From Flavobacteriales bacterium UBA7468 (GTDB lineage Bacteria > Bacteroidota > Bacteroidia > Flavobacteriales_D > Crocinitomicaceae), in contig DLPC01000011.1 of assembly GCA_002478565.1 (NCBI GenBank), forward strand, positions 1-64,000: a DNA stretch of 64,000 nt, read 5' to 3'. The first letter of the stretch is position 1. The number at the start of each line of letters is the position of its first letter. Shown here one piece after another: positions 56,236 to 64,000 of this stretch. The translations under genes were made by a program, and so were the position numbers. A model generated the notes under the pieces. That model saw nothing but the letters and a program-made list of their open reading frames with translations. It ran no database searches and was not told where the DNA came from.

Positions 56236-58902
56236 GTGCTAAGAATCAGCTGCTTCCTTGTTTTTGTTTTTTGTTTGTTTTTCCAGCAAGCAAAGGCTTC
56301 CCATATCATTGGAGGAGACATCTATTATGATTATTTAGGCAATGACCAATACAAGTTTTTCATCACCCTATATCGAGATTGTGCCTCTACTGGTGCCGAA
56401 TACGATAACCCGTTGTATTTGTCTATTTTCAAACAAGGAAATGTACACGTGCAAACCGTACAAGTTCCCTTCCCGGGTTCGGTTATCTTACCTAATAATT
56501 TCAATAATCCTTGTGCCACACAACCAACGGGAATTTGTGTAGAGCGCGCTATTTATCAGGTTGTCCTCACACTGCCACCAATACCTGGTGGCTACACTGT
56601 TTCTTATCAACGATGCTGCCGAGGCCCTAACATTACCAATCTTCAATTTCCAGATGATACCGGCCTTACCTTAGTTGCACAAGTACCGGGTTCGAACACC
56701 GGAGCAAGCAATAACAGTAGCCCCAGATTTACCAATTATCCGCCCGTATTGTTGTGCAACAATGACCAACTTGTTTTTGATCATTCAGCAACAGATCCTG
56801 ACGGCGATCAATTGGTTTATTCTCTGGTTACGCCATATGCCGGTGCCAATTCAAATGCACCCCAACCATTGCAAATGCCACCGCCACCTTATTTTCCTGT
56901 AACATGGCAGACTAATTTCAATGCGCCCGCCCCCTTAGGCCCCGGTTCCTCTACCATTATTCACCCTAATACCGGTATTCTTACTGTTAATCCAAATTTG
57001 ATTGGGCTCTTTGTGGTGGGCGTACGCGTTCAGGAATACCGCAATGGGCAATTAATTGGAGAAACCATTCGCGACTTTCTATTCAGGGTTTTTGATTGTA
57101 ACATTCAGTTGGCGGCTATTCTTCCACAGCAAGACCAACTTGCTACCTTTAATGGTTATTGCGACGGCCTCACTGTAAATTTTGAAAACAATTCATTTGG
57201 GGGTACTAATTATGCTTGGAATTTTGGTGTGCCAAATACAACTGCAGACCAAAGTAATCTTTTTGAACCAAGCTACACATATCCGGCACCAGGCACCTAC
57301 ACGGCTCAGTTAATCGTCAATCCGGGTAATAATTGTACGGACACTGCTTATATCGACATCATTGTCAATAATCCTTTGACACCAACCTGGACAGCTCCAG
57401 ATTCTTTGTGTCAGAGTCAGGCACTCGTTACTTTTAGTGCGCAAGTCAATGATCCGAATGCAATATGCTCTTGGACGCTTCCGAGCAGTGCTTCTATCTC
57501 GATCGCCCAAGGGGTAACTGTACCCAATGTTACTTTTAATACTCCCGGATTTCAAGTAGTTACCTTAGAAGCTCAAACCAATTATTGTCAAGCAACGTTC
57601 ACAGATTCCATATTAATATTCGGCGACCCTATTTCTGATTTCATTGTGCCGCCTCAAGTCGAATGTTTGGGGTACACGATTACATTTACCAACAACTCTC
57701 AAAACACCTTCAATTATTTTTGGGAATTTGGTTTTGGACAAACTAGTTCGCAAATTTCTCCTACTGTAACTTTTCCTGCTCCTGGGCTTTATCCGGTCAC
57801 ACTTGTAGCGGCAAGTACTGGTTCTTGTGCAGACACCATCTCTATACTTGTCCCTATCGGAGAACCGATTATATTGTCCATGACTCATTCGGACTCATTG
57901 TGTATTGATAACGCATTTAGCTTTGATGCACAAGTGAGCGGCCCCGCCGGCACACAGTATTTTTGGGATTTTGGCCTCAACGCCAATCCGCAACAGAGTA
58001 CGCAGCTTACTGGCAACCAAATTTATTTTTCGCAAAACGGCTTCCAACAAGTCCATTTGATTGGACAGAATCCGTTGTGTATTGATACCCTAACAGCCGT
58101 CGTTCGCGTTTTTGGCCATCCTTCTATCGACTTTGTTTTTATTGAGTCTTTGCAATGTGCCCCTTCCATTGCGCAGTTTGTCAATTTGAGTCAGACAGAA
58201 GTGCCAACCACATTTATTTGGAATTTCGGCGATGGAAATACCACTCAGGTATTCAATCCGAGTCATGTCTACACTGCGCCGGGTAATTATACCGTTACAC
58301 TGACCCTACAAGAACAGGCTGGTTGTTTAGACACTTTATTTATGGCCCAACAAGATTTAATCACGGTGCATCCGAGTCCGCAAGCCGGCTTTGTAGTGAA
58401 TCCGGATGAAGTAGATGTTTGCAACAATGAAGTCACATTTACAAGTCAGGCGGTTTCAGCTGTGAGTTACACTTATTTTGTGGAAGACAAGGGCTATACC
58501 TATTACGACCCCAATTTTGTCCACGCGTATCAAACTGGCGGCACCGATTTTCCGATGCAAGTTGTTTCCAATGTATTTGGATGTACTGACACAGCCTATG
58601 CCAAGGTTGAAGTCGCGCCGTTTACAATATATGCTCCAAATACTTTCATCCCGGATGAGAACGGAAGAAATGATGTTTTTAGGGTCGTTACCGATTTTGA
58701 GGTATTTGAATGCACGTTGAAAATATATAATAGGTGGGGAGAAGTAGTATACGAGGCAGACAACTTAGAGCAAGGATGGGACGGCACTTATAAAGGTCTG
58801 ATGTGTCAAGATGGTCAGTATAACTACATTTTAAAATTCAAGCCCTGTCATCAGCCCAAAATCATGAGGCAATATGAAGGGATTGTTCATTTATTGCGCT
58901 GA
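56236..58902 (+). CDS. PKD-rich T9SS type B surface protein
   Basis: About 888 residues. GTG 56236 gives a signal peptide (MLRISCFLVFVFCLFFQQAKA), then the motif SHIIGGDIYYDYLGNDQYKF, common at the start of Bacteroidota surface proteins. The body has several PKD-like domains (NFGVPNTTADQSNLFEPSYTY, NFGDGNTTQVFNPSHVY) with many Cys pairs. A gliding-motility-associated CTD (IYNRWGEVVYEAD to HLLR) ends it. Probably an exported adhesin. The start lies downstream of the -7 element. The 3' end overlaps the convergent lptB by 12 bases. Confidence 0.88.
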   Translation: MLRISCFLVFVFCLFFQQAKASHIIGGDIYYDYLGNDQYKFFITLYRDCASTGAEYDNPLYLSIFKQGNVHVQTVQVPFPGSVILPNNFNNPCATQPTGICVERAIYQVVLTLPPIPGGYTVSYQRCCRGPNITNLQFPDDTGLTLVAQVPGSNTGASNNSSPRFTNYPPVLLCNNDQLVFDHSATDPDGDQLVYSLVTPYAGANSNAPQPLQMPPPPYFPVTWQTNFNAPAPLGPGSSTIIHPNTGILTVNPNLIGLFVVGVRVQEYRNGQLIGETIRDFLFRVFDCNIQLAAILPQQDQLATFNGYCDGLTVNFENNSFGGTNYAWNFGVPNTTADQSNLFEPSYTYPAPGTYTAQLIVNPGNNCTDTAYIDIIVNNPLTPTWTAPDSLCQSQALVTFSAQVNDPNAICSWTLPSSASISIAQGVTVPNVTFNTPGFQVVTLEAQTNYCQATFTDSILIFGDPISDFIVPPQVECLGYTITFTNNSQNTFNYFWEFGFGQTSSQISPTVTFPAPGLYPVTLVAASTGSCADTISILVPIGEPIILSMTHSDSLCIDNAFSFDAQVSGPAGTQYFWDFGLNANPQQSTQLTGNQIYFSQNGFQQVHLIGQNPLCIDTLTAVVRVFGHPSIDFVFIESLQCAPSIAQFVNLSQTEVPTTFIWNFGDGNTTQVFNPSHVYTAPGNYTVTLTLQEQAGCLDTLFMAQQDLITVHPSPQAGFVVNPDEVDVCNNEVTFTSQAVSAVSYTYFVEDKGYTYYDPNFVHAYQTGGTDFPMQVVSNVFGCTDTAYAKVEVAPFTIYAPNTFIPDENGRNDVFRVVTDFEVFECTLKIYNRWGEVVYEADNLEQGWDGTYKGLMCQDGQYNYILKFKPCHQPKIMRQYEGIVHLLR

Positions 58903-59625
58903 ATCTCGCAATACGAAGTTTTGGCCAAGGTATACTTTTCGTACTTGTTCATCGGAGGCAAGTTCTTTTGCTGTGCCTGATTTCAAAATTTTCCCTTCAA
59001 ATAGTAAGTAGGCTCGGTCCGTAATGGAAAGGGTTTCTTGCACGTTATGATCTGTAATCAGTATTCCGATATTCTTTTTTTTCAGCGCTGAAACAATCGA
59101 CTGGATATCCTCAACTGCAATTGGATCTACACCTGCAAATGGTTCATCTAAAAGAACGAATTTAGGATTGGTAGCTAAAGCCCTAGCTATTTCAGTTCGG
59201 CGTTTTTCTCCGCCTGAGAGTCTGTTACCTAAATTTTTGCGAACATGTGTCAGGCTGAATTCTTCCAGAAGCTGCTCGAGTTTTTCAAGTCGCTCTTTTG
59301 GCTTGAGTGGCCCCATTTCTAATATTGCTAAAATGTTGTCCTCAACACTTAACTTTCGAAAGACCGAAACTTCTTGTGGCAGGTAGCCAAGTCCAAGTTG
59401 AGCCCTTTTGTACATTGGGTATTTAGTAATGTCTGTTTGGTCAAGAAAAACAGTTCCTGAATCTGGTCTTACAAGTCCGACCATCATGTAAAAAGAGGTT
59501 GTTTTGCCTGCACCATTAGGCCCGAGTAGGCCAACAATTTCTCCTTGATTGACTTCAATACTAACACCATCAACTACCTGTCGGCCTCGATATGATTTGC
59601 TAATATTTTCAGTGGATAACTTCAC
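58891..59625 (-). CDS. lptB: Lipopolysaccharide export ABC ATPase LptB
   Basis: A 244-residue ABC ATPase of the LptB2FG machine that extracts lipopolysaccharide from the inner membrane. Walker A is GPNGAGKTT, the signature is LSGGEKRR, and Walker B with the catalytic Glu is FVLLDEPFAGVDP, with the switch His in TDHNVQ. The only plausible start is a GTG at 59625. It is the third gene of the operon tatC, DUF5686 protein, lptB (13-base gap), an order I recall in Flavobacteriia. Confidence 0.95.
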   Translation of the reverse strand: MKLSTENISKSYRGRQVVDGVSIEVNQGEIVGLLGPNGAGKTTSFYMMVGLVRPDSGTVFLDQTDITKYPMYKRAQLGLGYLPQEVSVFRKLSVEDNILAILEMGPLKPKERLEKLEQLLEEFSLTHVRKNLGNRLSGGEKRRTEIARALATNPKFVLLDEPFAGVDPIAVEDIQSIVSALKKKNIGILITDHNVQETLSITDRAYLLFEGKILKSGTAKELASDEQVRKVYLGQNFVLRDSAQ

Positions 59626-59638
59626 AAGAACGAAAGTA

Positions 59639-62089
59639 CTAAAAATTCAAAGAGTAGCGCGCCCTGATACCAAGTGGACTCACGCCAGGAATTTGGTGTG
59701 TGGCCCTGTAGACAAGGTCTACGCGAAGCACTTTTAATATATTTTCTACACCTACAGCCAATTCGACATAAGGAATGCCATTAAAAGGCCGCACAAATGA
59801 AGGGATAATTAACTCTTGCTGATGAATATCAGACAAGCTTCCTAACATGATTCTTTCAGTTGTCACTAAACGAAATTTCGTTTGCTTCAAAAGCGGAACG
59901 CGGTCAAAAAATAATCCTTCCCAGTGGTTTTCAACAAAGCCAACGACATAGCGGTCGCTGATGAATTCGATAAAATTGACCATATTGAAAGTGCTCGTGA
60001 GTAACCATAAAGATTGGTTGCCTTCATGAACTTTCAAGAAAGGATAGGCTGTTTGCCCATGTATGTATCCGATATTAAATCCGTAGCGCATTCGGCCCAA
60101 CACACCAAGTTGGGTATTGTGTTCGTACTGAAACTCATATTTTTGATAGCTATAACCACTTCCAAATACATCTTTGATGCCGATGATGCTTTGAAAAGAT
60201 AATATTGGGTATGGAGATCGAAGTGCCGTTCTATCAAAAGATCCTGAAAGAAATTCTTCGTCTTTGGTCCAACGAATACGGGTGGTCCATTCGGCAGTTG
60301 TAATTTGACTTAAGTTGAGGGTGTCAAAACCAACCATCTTTTGATACGTAGCTAAGCCGAGTGGTGTGTAGTTCTTCCATTCAAAAGCACCATACACAAT
60401 TAAGTCTTTTTTAATGTCTTTTTCTAGACTCAGCCCAGCTTTTTGTACAAATGTAAGTTTATCGAAAGGTGCGGTGCTAAAAAAGGTAGCAAATGAGGTT
60501 CCCATGGACGCAGCTGTTGGGGATTGACCTATTTGTTCAATATCATAACTGTAGTAGCCGATGAGCATTCCACGTTTTTTAGGCGTGACATTATACCTCA
60601 CCCTGATACTATATTTGAATTTGTCATCGCCAAAACCATAGGCAAGACGACCACCGAGTTCTAATCTTTTTGAAAAATCGTTGGAGGTTCTCAGGGCAAG
60701 TGCTACCCTGAATTTTTCTGCAGGGTTCATGCTGATTAACGAGGCAGCAGATCCGATTTCAATTTGATGAATGGGCCAATAACCAGTGGTTGCGAAATAA
60801 GTCAGCTTGCGCATATTTTGATAAAAGGGTTGGGCCTCAAGGGAGTCAACCATCTCTTGTATGCGTTCTTCTTTGTGAGTCAATGCTTGGGGCCTTAGTG
60901 CTGCCCATTCTTGATCACTTCTCGTTTTGGCATTTTCCAAAACCTCGACAGCATTGTCTGTTCTGTAAAAGGATTCATCATAAGGCTGATTGATAATGAA
61001 CCCACTACGCTGACTGGTCTTGCGACCAATTAATCCTAGTAATTTACTTTTTTCCGTGGCCTTGAAAGAGATCACCATTCTTTCTTCAGTGAGCATCCAA
61101 ACTTCTTTTTGCACTTGTTCAAAATGATGTTCAAAATAGAACTGATCGATGTAGTTGAGGTTCGCAGCATCGGCAATTTGTGCCGAAATTTGCTTCACGG
61201 CATAGGTAGTGTCGTGTATCCACATGTGCCCTACAAAAACTAAATCTCCGGTGCGTTTAGGCACAAATCTCAATTTATAACACCAATCAGCGCCAATAAA
61301 TGTGGAGTCATCTAAATAAAAGTTGTAATAGGTCCGCGCATAAGTGGCTAAGGGGCTAATAAATGATTTATTGAATAAATCATAAATGTTATCGTAAACA
61401 TTTAAATCGAGATACATGTCGCCCAAGAATTGCGTCATCTGCATATTCTCAACGCCTGTAATGCGTGTTGCACTTACGACCTCTTTTTTGACCTTAGGAT
61501 CTTTTCGGTAATAATAATCGGAAACACTTTCAGAAAGAATGATAGGTAGCAGTGCCTTTTGAATGCTATCGGTTTCCATGAAGTCTTTTACCAGACCTAC
61601 CCGATCTACGATATCTCTTTTGAGTAAGCTTGAATCGAGGTTATTGATGTCGAGTTGGATTTTATTGTAGAGATGATATTCATAGGCTCCAAGCTTCTCT
61701 TTGTTGTTGACATCCTTGAAGTTAATTACCTTCCGATGCAATTGCGCGCCACGGGTTTCTTTAGGGGCCTTGATGATGATTTCCGCGACCTCTTTGTCTT
61801 GAGTTTTTAATTTTACGTTAATCTCTTGACCTTGATCTTTTTGTACGGCCTTTTTTACTGTTTGATAACCGATCAAACGAAATACGAGTGTGTCGGTGGC
61901 ATAATAGGTGCTGATTTGATAAAAACCTAAGGAATCTGTTTTTGTACTGATCTTGCTATCTTGATACTGCACCAAAACCAGACTAATGGGTTCTCCTTTT
62001 TGGTCAATCACGCGTCCTGATACAATGGTTTGTTGTGCCAGTACTTGAAAACAGAAAAAGCAAATAAAAAATAGAATAATTCTATACAT
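59639..62089 (-). CDS. DUF5686-like outer-membrane protein with CarboxypepD-like domain
   Basis: An 816-residue outer-membrane protein: a signal peptide (MYRIILFFICFFCFQVLAQQ), an N-terminal carboxypeptidase-regulatory-like domain (about 22-100: VSGRVIDQKGEPISLVLVQYQD) and a large C-terminal barrel of the DUF5686 type ending in YSLNF. Barrel strands with aromatic belts are visible from residue 430. Role unknown; its position between tatC and lptB suggests an envelope function. It starts 4 bases after tatC. Confidence 0.85.
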   Translation of the reverse strand: MYRIILFFICFFCFQVLAQQTIVSGRVIDQKGEPISLVLVQYQDSKISTKTDSLGFYQISTYYATDTLVFRLIGYQTVKKAVQKDQGQEINVKLKTQDKEVAEIIIKAPKETRGAQLHRKVINFKDVNNKEKLGAYEYHLYNKIQLDINNLDSSLLKRDIVDRVGLVKDFMETDSIQKALLPIILSESVSDYYYRKDPKVKKEVVSATRITGVENMQMTQFLGDMYLDLNVYDNIYDLFNKSFISPLATYARTYYNFYLDDSTFIGADWCYKLRFVPKRTGDLVFVGHMWIHDTTYAVKQISAQIADAANLNYIDQFYFEHHFEQVQKEVWMLTEERMVISFKATEKSKLLGLIGRKTSQRSGFIINQPYDESFYRTDNAVEVLENAKTRSDQEWAALRPQALTHKEERIQEMVDSLEAQPFYQNMRKLTYFATTGYWPIHQIEIGSAASLISMNPAEKFRVALALRTSNDFSKRLELGGRLAYGFGDDKFKYSIRVRYNVTPKKRGMLIGYYSYDIEQIGQSPTAASMGTSFATFFSTAPFDKLTFVQKAGLSLEKDIKKDLIVYGAFEWKNYTPLGLATYQKMVGFDTLNLSQITTAEWTTRIRWTKDEEFLSGSFDRTALRSPYPILSFQSIIGIKDVFGSGYSYQKYEFQYEHNTQLGVLGRMRYGFNIGYIHGQTAYPFLKVHEGNQSLWLLTSTFNMVNFIEFISDRYVVGFVENHWEGLFFDRVPLLKQTKFRLVTTERIMLGSLSDIHQQELIIPSFVRPFNGIPYVELAVGVENILKVLRVDLVYRATHQIPGVSPLGIRARYSLNF

Positions 62090-62093
62090 CCAA

Positions 62094-62879
62094 TTATTTT
62101 TCTTCAGCTTCTTGCTTACTCACGCGCTTCGCTACCAAGATGCTAATTTCAAAAAGTAAATAGATAGGGATGGTAACTATCACCTGAGAAATCACATCTG
62201 GGGGTGTAATGACTGCTGCAAGAATAAGGATTACAACAATGGCGTGTTTACGGTATTTGATTAAAAATTCGGGTGTAAATAGGCCAATCTTGACGAGTAA
62301 AAAAGTAACAATCGGAAAAAGAAAAAATAGGCCAGTATAAAAAACAGTAGATAGTACTGTGCTCATGTAAGAAGCTATGGTTACGTCAGTTTTGATCTCT
62401 GGCGTAATTTGAAATGCGCCAAAAAATTGAACACTGAGCGGTGCAACAACATAATAGCCAAATAAAATTCCAAGGAAAAAAAGTAAGCTAACATAAAAGA
62501 CAATGCCTCTGGCCATTTTTTTCTCTTGAAATTTTAGCCCCGGCTTGACAAATGCCCAAAGCTGATAAAAAATATAAGGGAAAGCCAACACTACACCACC
62601 CATTATGGACATCATGAGTGCGTAAGAAAATTGCCCAGAAAGCGTCGTGCTTTGGAAGTCCACGTTGATTTGGTCAACACATACACCGAGGTATTCGCAA
62701 AGAAGTCTGAAGCTAATGAAATTAGGATCTACCATGTTTAGAAAGACACCTTCCATGATTTCACGCTGATAAATCCAAATGATACTGGCAAAAATTACGA
62801 CTGCAACGGCTGCGCGCAGCAGACGCCACCTGAGTTCTTCGAGGTGTTCAAGAAAAGACATTGGTTGGTCGTCAGACAT
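62094..62879 (-). CDS. tatC: Twin-arginine translocase TatC
   Basis: A 261-residue TatC, the receptor subunit that exports folded proteins with twin-arginine signal peptides. Conserved MSFLEHLEELRWRL near the start and YQLWAFVKPGL are family landmarks. About six membrane helices are predicted (near 20-40, 80-105, 125-150, 165-195, 205-225, 235-255). First gene of the operon with the DUF5686 protein and lptB. Confidence 0.97.
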   Translation of the reverse strand: MSDDQPMSFLEHLEELRWRLLRAAVAVVIFASIIWIYQREIMEGVFLNMVDPNFISFRLLCEYLGVCVDQINVDFQSTTLSGQFSYALMMSIMGGVVLAFPYIFYQLWAFVKPGLKFQEKKMARGIVFYVSLLFFLGILFGYYVVAPLSVQFFGAFQITPEIKTDVTIASYMSTVLSTVFYTGLFFLFPIVTFLLVKIGLFTPEFLIKYRKHAIVVILILAAVITPPDVISQVIVTIPIYLLFEISILVAKRVSKQEAEEK

Positions 62880-62982
62880 GGCGTAAAATTAGTGAATAAT
62901 TCAGCAATTTGACATATTTAAAGAAGAACGTAAAACATTTACGATGTAATGCTGGAAATTTGTATCATCAAAACACGGAGCT

Positions 62983-63294
62983 ATGACAAGAAATTTTAAA
63001 ATCCAGCACATTTGGTTCAATAATCAAGATGCCGACGTAACTATCTCAGGCATGATGCACGAAGATGTTTTATTCTATGAAACCAAATTGGTAATCAAGA
63101 TGTCAAGATTGAATGCAGTGATTAATTTACTGCAAAAAGAATCTGGGCTGGAGGTTAGCGAATTTATGTGTAGGTATGAATTTGGCTACGTGACCGAATA
63201 CCAAATCAGTTTTCCTGAGGAGCTACAAATCTATCTTAGTTTGAATGAATTGCTCGGCAACCAAGAAGATTTATTGAAAAAGATTGTCGCCTAA
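62983..63294 (+). CDS. Small protein of unknown function
   Basis: A 103-residue soluble protein (MTRNFKIQHIWFNNQDADVTISG) with an alpha/beta pattern and an acidic Leu-rich C-terminus. No signal peptide or known motif. The gene stands alone, preceded by 103 bases and ending directly against the convergent lipoprotein gene. Confidence 0.6.
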   Translation: MTRNFKIQHIWFNNQDADVTISGMMHEDVLFYETKLVIKMSRLNAVINLLQKESGLEVSEFMCRYEFGYVTEYQISFPEELQIYLSLNELLGNQEDLLKKIVA

Positions 63295-63663
63295 TTAAGG
63301 TTGGATATAAACGGTCTCTTCATTGACCATTTCAGGCTCAATTTTAATGATGCCCTGGCCAACTTTATTTCCTTTTTGAGCTTTGATATCCAAAACAGCA
63401 ACACCAGCTTGGCCTAATTGATACAGTTCATTGTAGTTAAAGGTAGCTAAGCCGTTTGCGTTCGTGTAAGATGTATCGTATACTGCAACTTGCTGAGGGG
63501 TGCTTTGTGTATTGGTACCGTACAAAACGACCATGGCATTAGAAACACTCGCATTGGTTTCATCTTTTACATAAATGTGAGCGATGGTGTCTAGTTTTTT
63601 ACGACATGACGTAAGGGAAACTAGCGTGACTGCGGCGAAAGATAATAGAATGAGCTTTTTCAT
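63295..63663 (-). CDS. Small lipoprotein with Ig-like domain
   Basis: A 122-residue lipoprotein with lipobox LVSLTSC. The mature part (about 22-122) is one beta-sandwich domain, with DTSYTNANGLATFNYNEL and the C-terminal NEETVYIQP. The next gene encodes a related lipoprotein (DTTYTNSSGFTTFD), so these are tandem copies. Function unknown, likely outer-membrane surface. The two genes are 9 bases apart. Confidence 0.82.
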   Translation of the reverse strand: MKKLILLSFAAVTLVSLTSCRKKLDTIAHIYVKDETNASVSNAMVVLYGTNTQSTPQQVAVYDTSYTNANGLATFNYNELYQLGQAGVAVLDIKAQKGNKVGQGIIKIEPEMVNEETVYIQP

Positions 63664-63672
63664 GTGTGCTTC

Positions 63673-64000
63673 TTAGTTGGGTAAGTAGATCGTTTCTACA
63701 GCAGTAGTGTGCACCTTTGCACGGGTGTAGCCGTATGCTGTTTTATTGTTGTATTTAACAATGATATCGAAGTATCCTGTTTTTGCGTTTTCGCCAGAAA
63801 TGGCAAAATATGGATTCATATCAAAAGTGGTAAAACCCGAAGAGTTTGTATAGGTAGTATCAACCCATTCTAAAGTAGCTGGTTCGGATTGCATATCTCC
63901 GATGATAATCACTTTGGCACCGTCGATGAGCTGGTTGGATGAAGAGCGGACAAAAACTTTAATGACCGCAGGATCTGTTGGTTCGCAGCTCCCTAATAGG
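63673..64000 (-). CDS. Paralogous small lipoprotein, cut at window end
   Basis: The frame stays open past a GTG at 63912 and runs to the window end, where it reads LLGSC, a lipobox, then EPTDPAVIKVFVRSSSN. So the lipid-attachment Cys is just inside the window and the signal peptide lies outside. The domain is the same type as in the neighbouring lipoprotein (FVRSSSNQLIDGAKVII, TYTNSSGFTTFD, ETIYLPN). Partial at the 5' end. Confidence 0.8.
   Translation of the reverse strand, partial: LLGSCEPTDPAVIKVFVRSSSNQLIDGAKVIIIGDMQSEPATLEWVDTTYTNSSGFTTFDMNPYFAISGENAKTGYFDIIVKYNNKTAYGYTRAKVHTTAVETIYLPN

Overview
The window looks like a chromosomal segment from a Bacteroidota bacterium, most likely of the order Flavobacteriales. 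Evidence for this: several secreted proteins carry C-terminal sorting domains of the type IX secretion system (T9SS), both type A and type B (gliding-motility-associated CHU_C type). A PorP/SprF outer-membrane protein and a SprE/PorW-type TPR lipoprotein are present. MurF and Alr are fused. Many genes are preceded by the Bacteroidota -7 element TAnnTTTG instead of a Shine-Dalgarno sequence. Coding density is very high, no gap exceeds 300 bases, and I see no tRNA, rRNA, CRISPR, insertion sequence or prophage. Most of the window reads as core genome, with secreted or surface genes in between.

Layout. 1-2846: end of a LysM protein, then a small lipopolysaccharide-type cluster (GT2 and GT9 glycosyltransferases, UbiA-like membrane protein). 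2885-8030: leuS, a CarH-like B12-binding MerR regulator on the minus strand, engB and yebC. 8081-11700: sprE/porW-like lipoprotein, bactofilin, AtpI-like protein and a small membrane protein. 11692-16792: M28 peptidase and a Glu-rich protein (minus strand), then tdk and murF-alr. 16816-23141: two outer-membrane proteins, an HTH regulator, a class III adenylate cyclase-HD fusion that seems to have lost its sensor domain, and two small envelope proteins. 23258-27359: a large CotH/lamin-tail/TSP3 T9SS substrate paired with PorP/SprF. 27337-32691: GH3-family protein, Usp plus fructose-bisphosphatase, and an ExbB-ExbD-TonB operon.

32856-37798: mfd, two YceI proteins and a membrane protein. 37904-41240: a choice-of-anchor-L T9SS substrate and an OmpA lipoprotein. 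41387-44000: operon of a HEAT-like protein, yicC, gmk and nadD. 44099-48916: a T9SS type A protein, DUF4286-ksgA, a MORN-repeat protein with a LysE-family exporter, and a small acidic protein. 49013-56163: AddB-like nuclease with a TraB/GumN protein, hutI, yraN and lpdA. 56236-62879: a PKD-rich T9SS substrate, then the minus-strand operon tatC, DUF5686 protein, lptB. 62983-64000: an orphan small protein and two tandem paralogous lipoproteins, the last cut by the window end.

The envelope theme is strong: outer-membrane lipopolysaccharide export (lptB, glycosyltransferases), Tat export, the TonB energy system, T9SS parts and at least four T9SS cargo proteins. Housekeeping functions (translation, nucleotide synthesis, NAD synthesis, repair, peptidoglycan precursors) fill the spaces between. 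Six tail-to-tail gene pairs overlap at their 3' ends. No obviously new defence or mobile system was found. The most unusual items are the cyclase-HD protein with its apparent upstream remnant, the CarH-like regulator, the LpoB/CsgG-like barrel protein and the AddB-like nuclease with an incomplete cysteine set.
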